Source of the DNA: Chloroflexota bacterium
GTDB lineage: Bacteria; Chloroflexota; Anaerolineae; DUEN01
Direction: 5' to 3'
DNA length: 62,502 nt
NCBI GenBank assembly: GCA_013152435.1
Contig: JAADGJ010000141.1
Location: forward strand, 1 to 62,502
Numbering within the stretch: position 1 is the first letter of the stretch; every line of letters starts with the position of its first letter. The position numbers and the translations under genes are program-made. Below the pieces are notes generated by a model. It had not been told where the DNA came from and did no database searches. It saw only the letters and a list, made by a program, of their open reading frames with translations. This document shows, piece after piece, positions 41,693 through 49,547 of the stretch.

Positions 41693-44600
41693 ATGGCGAT
41701 GACCGAAGGATTGGAGCGAAGCTGGGAAGATCTAGCTTCTGCCCTGAACCCACGTCAACGGGAGGCGGTAACAGCGCCGGCAGGGCCTTTGCTCGTCATC
41801 GCCGGCCCCGGTAGCGGCAAGACGCGCGTCATCACCTACCGAGCGATCTACCTCATCACCCAGCGAGGCGTCCCGCCCGACCGCATCCTGGCCGTCACCT
41901 TCACGAACCGGGCTGCCGAGGAGATGCGTGCACGCCTTGAACAGGTGGCAGGCGTATCCGGCGAGGACATCTGGCTTCACACCTTCCACGCCGTCGGCCT
42001 TCGTCTCCTGCGCGAGCACGGCGAGGCCATCGATCTGCCTGCCGATTTCATCGTCGCCGACGAGGAGATGCAGCATCAGGCGTTGCGGGATGCACTGCGA
42101 GAGCTGGACCTCAGCCCAGAGCTATACCCGATCCACGCCTTGCAGGATTACATCAGCCGCAGAAAGGGCGCCATGCAGGATCCAGCGCGCTCCCTGGCCC
42201 GGGAGGAGATGGAGATCATCTACGCGGACGTCGCGCGCGCCTATCAGGATTGGCTTCAAAAACACCAGGCCCTCGACTTCGATGATCTGATCTATTACGC
42301 CGTGCAATTGCTGGCGCGCCGGGCAGATATCCGTCGCCAGGTACAGGCGCAATTGCCCCATGTGCTAGTGGACGAGTACCAGGATATCAACCTGGCCCAA
42401 TACCATCTGCTGACCCTGCTGGCCTCCCCGGGAAGCGATATCACCGTCGTCGCCGACGGCGACCAGTCCATCTACGGCTGGCGGGGGGCTCAGCCATCGC
42501 TGATCGATCGGTTCCAGCGCCGCTACCGCCCGCGCGTGATCGTGCTCGAGCAGAGCTACCGTTCCACTCAGACAATCCTCTACGCCGCCCAGTGGCTGAT
42601 CGCCCGCGGCCAGGCACCTCCCTGGCGCGACCCCAAGCGGCGGACCTACCTTCGCACCGTTCACTCACGCGGCGATCCCATCTACCACTACATTTTCGCC
42701 ACAGCTCAGCAGGAACAGGCCTGGCTGGCCGCCCTGATCCGCCGCCTGCACGAGGAGCGGGGCTATCGGTATGGCGACATCGCGATCCTGTACCGCACCC
42801 ACCGGCTGGCCGACCCGCTGGAGGGCTACCTGGTCCAGCACGGCATCCCGGTGCATCGCGTGCAAAAAGATCACTTCTTCCGGCGCCCCCTGGTGCGCGA
42901 GGTAACCCGATATCTGCATCTGTTGCGCTCACTGGCCTCCGCGCCGGACCAGGAGGTGATCGCCGCCCTCAACTTCCCGCGAACGTTGGTGGACGAGCTG
43001 ACCATCATGCAGCTAGAGCGGCTCGCGCACCGTCATCAGATCAGCCTAGCAGAGCTGGTCCGTTCCAGCGATCGTTTCCCCGAGCTCAGCCCGCTGACCC
43101 GGGCGGCCTTACGCTCCTTCCTCCAACTCTTCGAGGAGGAACTGCGTCCGGTCGCCCATCAGCCGGTCACCGTGATCGTGGAACGGTTGCTGGATACCCT
43201 GGCGGTCCGCCGTAGGCCTTTTGACCCCGAAGAGTGGCGGCGCCTGCTCGACTGGGCCGAGTTCTCCGCCCGCCCCGACGCTGTAGCCCGGATTCGCGAT
43301 TGGCTGGATCGCCGTGTACCTTTCACCGTCTACGCTCCCCCCACGATCGATGGCGCGTGCGCGGCAGCCATCCTGTGCCGCGCCCTGCGGGACTATCTGG
43401 CCTACCCCGTCGCCGCCCAATTGGACGCGTCGCTGGACAGCCCGCAACTGAACCTCGTCGCCGAGGGGGAGCCGGCGCTGACCGTGCACGTCCCGCCCCA
43501 GCGCGCAGTGGGCCAATCCCTCGCCGCCATCGCCTGGAGACTGGCACAGGATATCCTGGCAACCTATGAGACCCTCGCCGACGGCCGGTTCGTGGTGTAT
43601 GATCTGGAGACTACGGGCACGAATGTCCGTCGGGATGAGATCGTGGAGATCGGGGCCCAAGTCATGGAACATCGACGAGATGCGGCCCCACCTTTCTATT
43701 CGCTGGTACGCCCCGCCCGGGGCTCCATCCCGGCGGCGGCGACGAAAGTGCACGGCATCTCCTGGGCCGATGTGAAGGACGCGGATCCCATCGAGGTCGT
43801 GTTGCCGCGATTCCTGGCGTATGTGGGAGAGTCCACGGTGGCCGGGCACAACATCATCGCGTTTGACAACCGGTTCGTCGATCGGGAGGCCGCCCGGCTG
43901 TTGGGACGCTCCTTTCGCAACCCGGCGCTGGACACCCTGTCGCTGGCCCAGCGCCTGCTGCCCGATGAACACAGCTACAGCCTGGAACACCTCCTACGCA
44001 GGCTGAAGCTGGGCGAGGCGGTTGAGCATCGCGCGGCCCAGGATGTCCAGCAGACACAGATGCTCCTGCTCGCCCTGCTTGAGGAGAACCGGCGACAGCT
44101 GGCGCTGAATGCCCTGCCGGAGATGCTCCCGTGGGTGGGGTTGGGCCTGCTGGGCGCTGAGGCCGATTTGGAGGACGAGAACCGGGCGCTATGGCACGGC
44201 GCATTGCGCACGCGAGAGCTCGCGCCCCCGCTGGAGGAACACATCGTGGCGCAACTGCCGGTGGAGGAGCGCGCTCGACTGGATGAGCTCGCGCGGCGCC
44301 TGATGGCCGTACCGCCCCCACCCATGGCCGAAGATGAGGCCTGGAGCGCCATGCGCGAGAACTTCATGGCCTACCTCGCGAGCTTCGCACGCTTCAGCCG
44401 GGATCTCTCGCTGGGCGCCTTCCTGGACCACCAGGCCCTGGTCACCAGCCTGGACATCGAGGGCACGGGGACGGAAGGGGACCGGGTGACGATGATGACC
44501 CTTCACAACGCCAAGGGAACGGAGTTCCCGGTGGTCATCATCATCGGTGTGGAGGAGGAGAATCTGCCTCTGTGGACGACCATGGAGGAGGAGGAGGCGC

Positions 44601-44812
44601 TGGCTGAGGAGCGTCGCGTGTTCTACGTGGGTATGACCCGAGCGCGAGAGCGGCTGTTCCTCTGCTCTGTACGCGATCGAGGCGATGGCTTCGTTCGCCT
44701 GCCCTCCCGATTCGCGTTCGAGCTGCCCGCCGAATACGTGCGCCGCTTTCGCATCGATCCCCAGGGGCAGGTGCAGGAGCTTGACCCATCCGGCAAAACG
44801 GCGGAAAGATGA
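41693..44812 (+). CDS. UvrD/PcrA-type helicase with an internal DEDDh exonuclease domain
   Basis: A 1039-aa protein. Helicase motif I GPGSGKT is at 38-44. DEYQD (motif II) and GDQSIYGWRGA (motif III) are in the expected order, and motif V/VI (MTLHNAKGTEFPVVII near 934 and VFYVGMTRARERL near 976) close the fold at the C-terminus. Between them lies a DnaQ-type 3'-5' exonuclease at about 630-790: DLETTG (Asp637), HGIS, the AGHNIIAFDNRF motif (Asp725), and HRAAQD (His779, Asp784), so all DEDDh residues are present. The stretch at 505-630 is not part of a normal UvrD. Single-stranded DNA unwinding coupled to degradation is the likely role. It has its own gene context after a terminator. Confidence 0.9.
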   Translation: MAMTEGLERSWEDLASALNPRQREAVTAPAGPLLVIAGPGSGKTRVITYRAIYLITQRGVPPDRILAVTFTNRAAEEMRARLEQVAGVSGEDIWLHTFHAVGLRLLREHGEAIDLPADFIVADEEMQHQALRDALRELDLSPELYPIHALQDYISRRKGAMQDPARSLAREEMEIIYADVARAYQDWLQKHQALDFDDLIYYAVQLLARRADIRRQVQAQLPHVLVDEYQDINLAQYHLLTLLASPGSDITVVADGDQSIYGWRGAQPSLIDRFQRRYRPRVIVLEQSYRSTQTILYAAQWLIARGQAPPWRDPKRRTYLRTVHSRGDPIYHYIFATAQQEQAWLAALIRRLHEERGYRYGDIAILYRTHRLADPLEGYLVQHGIPVHRVQKDHFFRRPLVREVTRYLHLLRSLASAPDQEVIAALNFPRTLVDELTIMQLERLAHRHQISLAELVRSSDRFPELSPLTRAALRSFLQLFEEELRPVAHQPVTVIVERLLDTLAVRRRPFDPEEWRRLLDWAEFSARPDAVARIRDWLDRRVPFTVYAPPTIDGACAAAILCRALRDYLAYPVAAQLDASLDSPQLNLVAEGEPALTVHVPPQRAVGQSLAAIAWRLAQDILATYETLADGRFVVYDLETTGTNVRRDEIVEIGAQVMEHRRDAAPPFYSLVRPARGSIPAAATKVHGISWADVKDADPIEVVLPRFLAYVGESTVAGHNIIAFDNRFVDREAARLLGRSFRNPALDTLSLAQRLLPDEHSYSLEHLLRRLKLGEAVEHRAAQDVQQTQMLLLALLEENRRQLALNALPEMLPWVGLGLLGAEADLEDENRALWHGALRTRELAPPLEEHIVAQLPVEERARLDELARRLMAVPPPPMAEDEAWSAMRENFMAYLASFARFSRDLSLGAFLDHQALVTSLDIEGTGTEGDRVTMMTLHNAKGTEFPVVIIIGVEEENLPLWTTMEEEEALAEERRVFYVGMTRARERLFLCSVRDRGDGFVRLPSRFAFELPAEYVRRFRIDPQGQVQELDPSGKTAER

Positions 44813-44882
44813 CCCTGGTCACCTCTCCGCCGCTCATTTTCCCCAATCGCACGATCCCCCGACACCACGCCGGCGGAGCGCT

Positions 44883-46760
44883 CTACGGCAACACCTGCAT
44901 CCACACCGTCATGGCGCACGCGCCACGATGATTCCAGGCGTAATACGGGATGGCGGTCAGCGTCGCGGGGCGGAGGGATGTGCGCCGCGGGGCCCACGGA
45001 CGGTATAACTTCTGATCTTCTTCCTCGGGGAGGGCACCCTGAGCGATCAGCCGGGTTACGCCCCCCAGAAGCTCCGGCCGGTGCTCGACGACGATCTCGC
45101 CTCGAGCGTCCAACAGGGCATCCAGCACAGAGACGCCGGGATTGTCATGCGCCTCCCAGCAGTACACGATAGGCCCTCGCTGCAGCGCCGCGCTGCAGCG
45201 ATTCTCGACCAGGCGCGGGTGGCTGGCCATCACCTTCGGCGGCATCTCCAGGGAGAGGTGCACGCGATCCCCAGGCTGCCAGCGACGGCGCAGCGCGGCG
45301 TAGCTACCCGGCGTACCCCGCACGTCTCCTTCGCCGTTCACCGAGATCGTCGCACCGTCGGCCCAGCCGGGCACGCGCAGGTACAGGGTGAACTCGATCG
45401 GTCGCGCCGGGAAGATCGACAGCCGCACATCGCCTTCCCACGGATAATGGGTGTCCTGCACGACCCGCAGCCCGGTCCCATCGGATAGCTGCCAGCGCAG
45501 CTCGCCGCGATCGTACAGATGAACCCAGAGGCCCTCCCGGCTGGTGCTGTAGAAATAGCCCGGCAGCGAGGCCAGCATACGCCCTACATTCGGCGGACAG
45601 CACGTGCAATCGTACCACGGCTGCCGCTCATAGGGCCCTCGACGCGCCCAGGGATACCAGGGATCGCCCTCGCCCTCGCCATCATAGCGCAGCGGGTTGA
45701 CATAAAAATAGCGGGTGCCATCCAGGGAGACGCCGGACAGGAACCCATTGTACAACGCACGCTCCATAAGGTCCGCAAAACGGGTTTCGCCGTCCAACAC
45801 GAGCATACGCCAGTTCCAAAAGATGTTGCCGATGGCCGCGCAGGTCTCCGCGTACGCGCGTGCGTTGGGGAGTTCGTAATCCCTCCCCAGGGATTCCCCC
45901 AGGTGACGCCCTCCGGCACCGCCCGTGATGTACACCTTAGCCCGGGTGAAATTCTCCCACTGTCGTTCCAACGAGGCGAGAAAGGCGCGATCTCCCGTCT
46001 CCGCGTAGTAGTCGGCACCGCCACAGCAGAAATAGAGAGCCCGCACCGCGTGACCTTCGATCTTCTGCAGCTCGGTGAAACGCGAGGCGTCCAGCAGATG
46101 TCGGGCCAGATCAAGATAGCGCTCCCGCCCCGTCTCCCGATATAGCTCCACCAGGGCCATCTCGATCTCCGGATGACCGGAGAAGGCGCCCTCGATGGAG
46201 GGGATCACCTGGCACAGATGGTCGGCAAACCGCAACGCACAGTCCAACAGCTCGCTCTCACCGGTCGCCCGATGGTGTGCGATCGCCGCCTGAAACAGAT
46301 GCCCCGCGCAATACAGCTCGTGGTCCGTATCGAAGCGGGTATATCGCTGTTCATATCGCTCGTCGACGTAGTAGGTGTTGAGGTAACCGTCCGGCCGCTG
46401 CGCGGGGAGGACGGCCTCGATCGCCTGGTCCAGCAGGTGTCGGATCTCGGGGGCCTCCTCCGACTGGAGGACGAAGGCAGCCGCCTCCATCCACTTATAC
46501 AGGTCGCTGTCGGTGAAGAGGAAGCCGCGCCGGGGCACATCCTTCGCCCCGTACACGCGTCGGAAGTTATCCACAACCCCATGCTCCTCCAGCAGGCGAT
46601 AGAGCTGGGGAAGGCCAGCCCGAACGTTCGCCTCCAAACGCGGACTCCAGAACCCATCCCGCAGACGGACGGCGCCCGGGGGGACGGGGTTCAGCCGGGC
46701 ATACGGAGAGGCGGTCGTGTCCACCACGCCGCGCGTATGGATAGGGGGAATCACAGACAT
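44883..46760 (-). CDS. GH127-family (DUF1680) glycoside hydrolase
   Basis: A 625-aa protein of the beta-L-arabinofuranosidase/DUF1680 family. The N-terminal part (about 30-430) is an (alpha/alpha) barrel: DGFWSPRLEANVRAGL, GKDVPRRGF-like YGAKDVPRRGF, GYLNTYY. The signature WYDCTCCPPNVGRM, near residue 385, supplies the Cys residues that, with a Glu, hold zinc in the characterised enzyme. Beta-sandwich domains fill the rest. Substrate is likely an arabinose-containing glycan, but DUF1680 proteins vary. There is no signal peptide, so it is cytosolic. An extended -10 promoter lies upstream. Confidence 0.85.
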   Translation of the reverse strand: MSVIPPIHTRGVVDTTASPYARLNPVPPGAVRLRDGFWSPRLEANVRAGLPQLYRLLEEHGVVDNFRRVYGAKDVPRRGFLFTDSDLYKWMEAAAFVLQSEEAPEIRHLLDQAIEAVLPAQRPDGYLNTYYVDERYEQRYTRFDTDHELYCAGHLFQAAIAHHRATGESELLDCALRFADHLCQVIPSIEGAFSGHPEIEMALVELYRETGRERYLDLARHLLDASRFTELQKIEGHAVRALYFCCGGADYYAETGDRAFLASLERQWENFTRAKVYITGGAGGRHLGESLGRDYELPNARAYAETCAAIGNIFWNWRMLVLDGETRFADLMERALYNGFLSGVSLDGTRYFYVNPLRYDGEGEGDPWYPWARRGPYERQPWYDCTCCPPNVGRMLASLPGYFYSTSREGLWVHLYDRGELRWQLSDGTGLRVVQDTHYPWEGDVRLSIFPARPIEFTLYLRVPGWADGATISVNGEGDVRGTPGSYAALRRRWQPGDRVHLSLEMPPKVMASHPRLVENRCSAALQRGPIVYCWEAHDNPGVSVLDALLDARGEIVVEHRPELLGGVTRLIAQGALPEEEDQKLYRPWAPRRTSLRPATLTAIPYYAWNHRGACAMTVWMQVLP

Positions 46761-46815
46761 TCACATACCCTCCATGAAAGCGCTGGAACGCCGGTGCCAA
46801 TGGCTCATCGCCGTC

Positions 46816-46821
46816 ATTATA
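46816..46821 (-). promoter_or_regulatory. Extended -10 box upstream of the GH127 gene
   Basis: On the minus strand TGC is followed by TATAAT (46821-46816), 55 bases before the GH127 start. No convincing -35 is seen. Confidence 0.4.
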
Positions 46822-46872
46822 GCACACGCGCTTGCCATGAGATGCCCGGAGCGAGCGAGGCCGCAGGCAACG

Positions 46873-46900
46873 AAAAAGGCGGCAGGGGTTCCTGCCGCCT
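46873..46900 (-). terminator. Intrinsic terminator of the RiPP-like gene
   Basis: On the minus strand, a perfect 10-bp stem (46900-46891 with 46886-46877) with a 4-nt loop is followed by five T residues (46877-46873). It ends the transcript that includes the gene at 47231-46956. Confidence 0.85.
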
Positions 46901-46955
46901 GAGGAGAGGCGAAGGCTTGCTCCACCTCCATACATAAGGGGATACGGTAGGGCGG

Positions 46956-47231
46956 TCAGCAGGTGGAGAGGATCCGGCAACGACGTGCCCACCGTGGGGG
47001 TCGAAGAAGGGAACACAGCTCCGTCTCACGCTCCTGTTCGGGCAATAGCCGGTCAAGCTGGCCGGCGAATTGCTCCAGGGAGGAGGCCTGAATGGCGGAA
47101 ACCGTCGCGTACTCCTCGTCCGTCAGATCGAAACGAAGCAAGGCCTCCGGCGTCTGGCTCAGAAGCTGCTGGGCGAAGTCGCGGTCCACCAAAGCCCGCC
47201 CGACGATAGCTTGCAGCGTCTCCCAGGTCAT
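46956..47231 (-). CDS. NHLP-leader (Os1348-family-like) RiPP precursor candidate
   Basis: A 91-aa protein. The first 60 residues resemble the nitrile-hydratase-like leader peptide clan of ribosomal peptide precursors: MTWETLQAIVGRALVDRDF, QLLSQTPEALLRFDLTDEEY, and SLEQFAGQLDRLL. The last 30 residues are different in nature: basic, with three Cys (ELCSLL, RRC, terminal STC) and PPRW, which would be the core if it is a RiPP. The Met at 47231 is chosen over 47252, with AGGA five bases upstream and the family-typical MTWE start. No modification enzyme or transporter is next to it. A strong terminator follows. Confidence 0.6.
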   Translation of the reverse strand: MTWETLQAIVGRALVDRDFAQQLLSQTPEALLRFDLTDEEYATVSAIQASSLEQFAGQLDRLLPEQERETELCSLLRPPRWARRCRILSTC

Positions 47232-47419
47232 GTTGGTCCTCCACAAAGACATTCCTCTTCCAAACGATCATCAAGTTCTCCCTCCATCTTGTCTGTCAAC
47301 CCTGGTCGATTTCCAAAGCCCCACCCGCCCAGCGTGAACGCTTCGTTAACCGCGAAGGCTATACCATAAAGATCACGACGGACGCTGGCTTTCACGACCG
47401 TCCGTCGTCTCGCGATCAC
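47228..47419 (-). CDS. Doubtful short open frame upstream of the RiPP-like gene
   Basis: A 63-aa frame whose TGA overlaps the ATG of the RiPP-like gene (ATGA). That overlap would suit coupling, but the sequence resembles nothing I know, its start lacks a ribosome site, and composition is not clearly coding. It could be leader DNA. Confidence 0.2.
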   Translation of the reverse strand: MIARRRTVVKASVRRDLYGIAFAVNEAFTLGGWGFGNRPGLTDKMEGELDDRLEEECLCGGPT

Positions 47420-47434
47420 AAAGTATCAGCCTGA

Positions 47435-48025
47435 CTATGCAGGCTCTTTTCGCCACAAGGCGTCAGTTGACGCATGCATATGTTTGTACAGAAACCAGAA
47501 CGCCCCGGCCGCGATCACCACATCCCCCACGCTGAAAACTCCGCTGATGGGCGCCGGTGGGGGGATCACGAAGACGTCGGAGAGCCACCACAGCCTGGTC
47601 GCATCTCGCGGCAACAGGATGTCCTTGGTGTTGAGCACTCGCGCCCCGGGCTGCTCACCCAGGATCAGGTGTGCGAGCCCGCTTTGAGTTAGGGCCTCCC
47701 GGGTGATGGGCATATACCCGCCGTTCGCGATCATGACGGTGAAGTTCAAGGCCAGGCCCAAAGCGATAAGCTTCATACCGGGAAGACGCCGGTTCACCCA
47801 CATGAGTGGGATCAGCAGTCCGTAGGAGATCACCATCACCAGCGCGCGGATGCTCAGCAGGCCCTCCGCATGCGGCGCTGGATGGTAGATCAGATAAGCC
47901 TGTGCGGCGAAGACGAGCGGCGCCAGCCACGCCCAACGGATCGAGACGTGAGCCAGCCGCTCGGGACGTCCGCCTGTCACCAGGCTCACCACGAAAGCGA
48001 CGACGACCGCAAAGAGTAGGATCAT
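47435..48025 (-). CDS. DUF5317-family membrane protein
   Basis: A 196-aa protein with about five hydrophobic helices. Recognisable DUF5317 features are the N-terminal hydrophobic stretch ending in TGGRPERLAHV, MWVNRRLPGMKLIALGLALNF, the NGGYMPIT motif (about 100), and a late LSDVFVIPPPAP segment. Function is unknown. Upstream on the same strand lies a gene for a 37-aa exported peptide, separated by a hairpin. Confidence 0.75.
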   Translation of the reverse strand: MILLFAVVVAFVVSLVTGGRPERLAHVSIRWAWLAPLVFAAQAYLIYHPAPHAEGLLSIRALVMVISYGLLIPLMWVNRRLPGMKLIALGLALNFTVMIANGGYMPITREALTQSGLAHLILGEQPGARVLNTKDILLPRDATRLWWLSDVFVIPPPAPISGVFSVGDVVIAAGAFWFLYKHMHASTDALWRKEPA

Positions 48026-48060
48026 GCGCTACCCAGGCCAGATGCGAAATAGACAAGATG

Positions 48061-48089
48061 CAAGGGGCCGGCCATAGGCCAGCCCCTCG
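48061..48089. other. Imperfect hairpin between the small peptide gene and DUF5317
   Basis: GGGGCcGGCC and GGCCaGCCCC pair around an ATA loop (about 48063-48087) with one mismatch. It could attenuate read-through from the peptide gene into DUF5317. It has no T-run. Confidence 0.4.
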
Positions 48090-48132
48090 CTCTGCGAAAC
48101 AGCCCCCATGTTGGCAACAACGAATCAGCGAC

Positions 48133-48246
48133 TCAACACGGATTGCAAGAGCTGCTACCGCCGAAGGCAGACGGCGCTCCGCTGGCGGCGACCAACGACA
48201 GGATCGTGATCAACACCCAAACCACCTTCCAGTACAAGCCTTTCAT
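48133..48246 (-). CDS. 37-aa secreted Cys-containing peptide
   Basis: An ATG at 48246 with GGGAGG seven bases upstream opens a 37-aa frame. The N-terminus MKGLYWK and a 16-residue hydrophobic core resemble a signal peptide, with APSA or SAF-G around residues 24-28 as a possible cleavage region. The remainder would be a short GGSSSCNPC tail with two Cys separated by Asn-Pro. The ribosome site is excellent, so this is likely a real gene. It is not a family I recognise; a signalling or modified peptide is one possibility, and a short membrane protein another. Confidence 0.6.
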   Translation of the reverse strand: MKGLYWKVVWVLITILSLVAASGAPSAFGGSSSCNPC

Positions 48247-48370
48247 CGGACTGCCTCCCATCAGGATTGTGTGAGCCGTCGGGTCACGTAGTTCAGCCTC
48301 ATTGTTTCCCGGTGGACTCACCAATCGCTGACGGGTTCCCAATATACCGGCAAGAGGTATCTCGTCCGGC

Positions 48371-48453
48371 GGCATACCCAAAGAGGAAGTTTCCCTTGAA
48401 AAACTGCGCCCCCAAAGCTCTCCGCCGAATTTCCACCGAGAAAGACACCCTAT
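48371..48453. repeat. Degraded second copy of the MITE-like element
   Basis: This segment aligns with 6424-6506 in the same orientation: GCATACCCAAA for GTGTATCCAAA, then CTGCGCCCC, AAAGCT, CCGCCG and TTTCCACCGA(G/A)AAAGA in order. The terminal repeats are eroded and no target duplication is seen. It lies upstream of the formamidase gene. The surrounding gap 48247-48469 holds no gene I can support. Confidence 0.55.
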
Positions 48454-48469
48454 CGTCGCCCCGGCAGGG

Positions 48470-48497
48470 TTGCAGGATCCATGGGGACAGGTATACT
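48470..48497 (+). promoter_or_regulatory. Promoter of the formamidase gene
   Basis: TTGCAG (48470-48475) and TATACT (48492-48497) have a 16-base spacer. The ATG at 48544 is about 40 bases past the expected start. Confidence 0.5.
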
Positions 48498-48543
48498 GAG
48501 GGCGCGCGATCGGAGTGAGATCCCTTTTCACCAGGAGCGTCCC

Positions 48544-49443
48544 ATGAAAAGAGCGACACGAGATATCCTGTACTTTGAGATCGGGGCCGACAACGCGCCC
48601 ACGCTGCGCGTGCAGCCGGGCGAGGTATTTGAGGTGGAGACGCAACTCAACCGGGGGCCCTGGCTGGACACACATCCAGATGGGGAACGACTGCGAGAGC
48701 AGCTATACGGCGGCAATCCCTCCAGTGGCTGTATCTATGTGGAGGGCGCCCAACCGGGGCAGATGCTCACGGTCCACATCGGTGAGATCGATCTGGACCC
48801 GATGGGGTTCACCAGCTTCAGCGGGAGCACCGGGGCCATGCCCGCCTGGCTGGGCGGCTCCGGCGTCGGCGCTCATCACCGCATTGTGGAGATTCGGGAC
48901 GGGTTCGTCCATTGGGACGAGCGGATTCGATTCCCCGTCGCCCCCATGATCGGGTTCGTCGGCGTGGCTCCGGCCCGCGAGCGCTATCACAACGGCTGGG
49001 GCGGGTATTGGGGGGGCAACTTCGACGTACAGGAGATCACTACCGGCGCGGCCGTGCAGCTTGCGGTACACGTCCCGGGAGCACTGCTGCACATCGGCGA
49101 CATGCACGCCCTCCAGGGCGATGGGGAGATCTGCGGCGCGGGCGGGATCGAGGCCAGCGGCCGCGTGCGGATCCGCTGCGAGCTCTCGGAGAAGCCGCCG
49201 TCCATGTTCTGGCCGCGCATCATCGACGAAACCCACATCATGACGGCGGCGATGGCCCGGCCAGCTGAGGACGCGTTCCGCCACGCCCTGGAGGCCATGG
49301 TGCTCTGGCTGGAGGAATCATACGGCTTCACGCGCGGGGACGCCTATCTCTTCCTGGGCCAGGTGCTGGAGGCGCGCTGTACCCAGTTCGTCAATCCCAC
49401 ATTCACCTACATCGCCAAAGTGCCGCGACGCTACCTGGAGTAA
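48544..49443 (+). CDS. Acetamidase/formamidase family amidohydrolase
   Basis: A 299-aa FmdA/AmdA-type protein that would hydrolyse formamide or acetamide to ammonia and the acid. Family features include GPWLDTHPDG near the N-terminus, SGCIYVEGAQPGQMLTVHI, PMIGFVGVAPA, and the long GGYWGGNFDVQEITTGAAVQLAVHVPGALLHIGDMHALQGDGE. That last segment is the conserved catalytic/metal region (about 155-200). The start at 48544 follows CAGGAGCG; the frame is open to 48481. A nitrilase gene follows 105 bases later. Confidence 0.9.
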   Translation: MKRATRDILYFEIGADNAPTLRVQPGEVFEVETQLNRGPWLDTHPDGERLREQLYGGNPSSGCIYVEGAQPGQMLTVHIGEIDLDPMGFTSFSGSTGAMPAWLGGSGVGAHHRIVEIRDGFVHWDERIRFPVAPMIGFVGVAPARERYHNGWGGYWGGNFDVQEITTGAAVQLAVHVPGALLHIGDMHALQGDGEICGAGGIEASGRVRIRCELSEKPPSMFWPRIIDETHIMTAAMARPAEDAFRHALEAMVLWLEESYGFTRGDAYLFLGQVLEARCTQFVNPTFTYIAKVPRRYLE

Positions 49444-49547
49444 GGGACGCCGCGGCGACGCGAGCGAAGCGGAGATCGGGAAGCGAGGTAAGGGGCGCTC
49501 TCCTCAATCGACCCTACTCCAGATCCTCCCGGTAGGAGCACATATTT

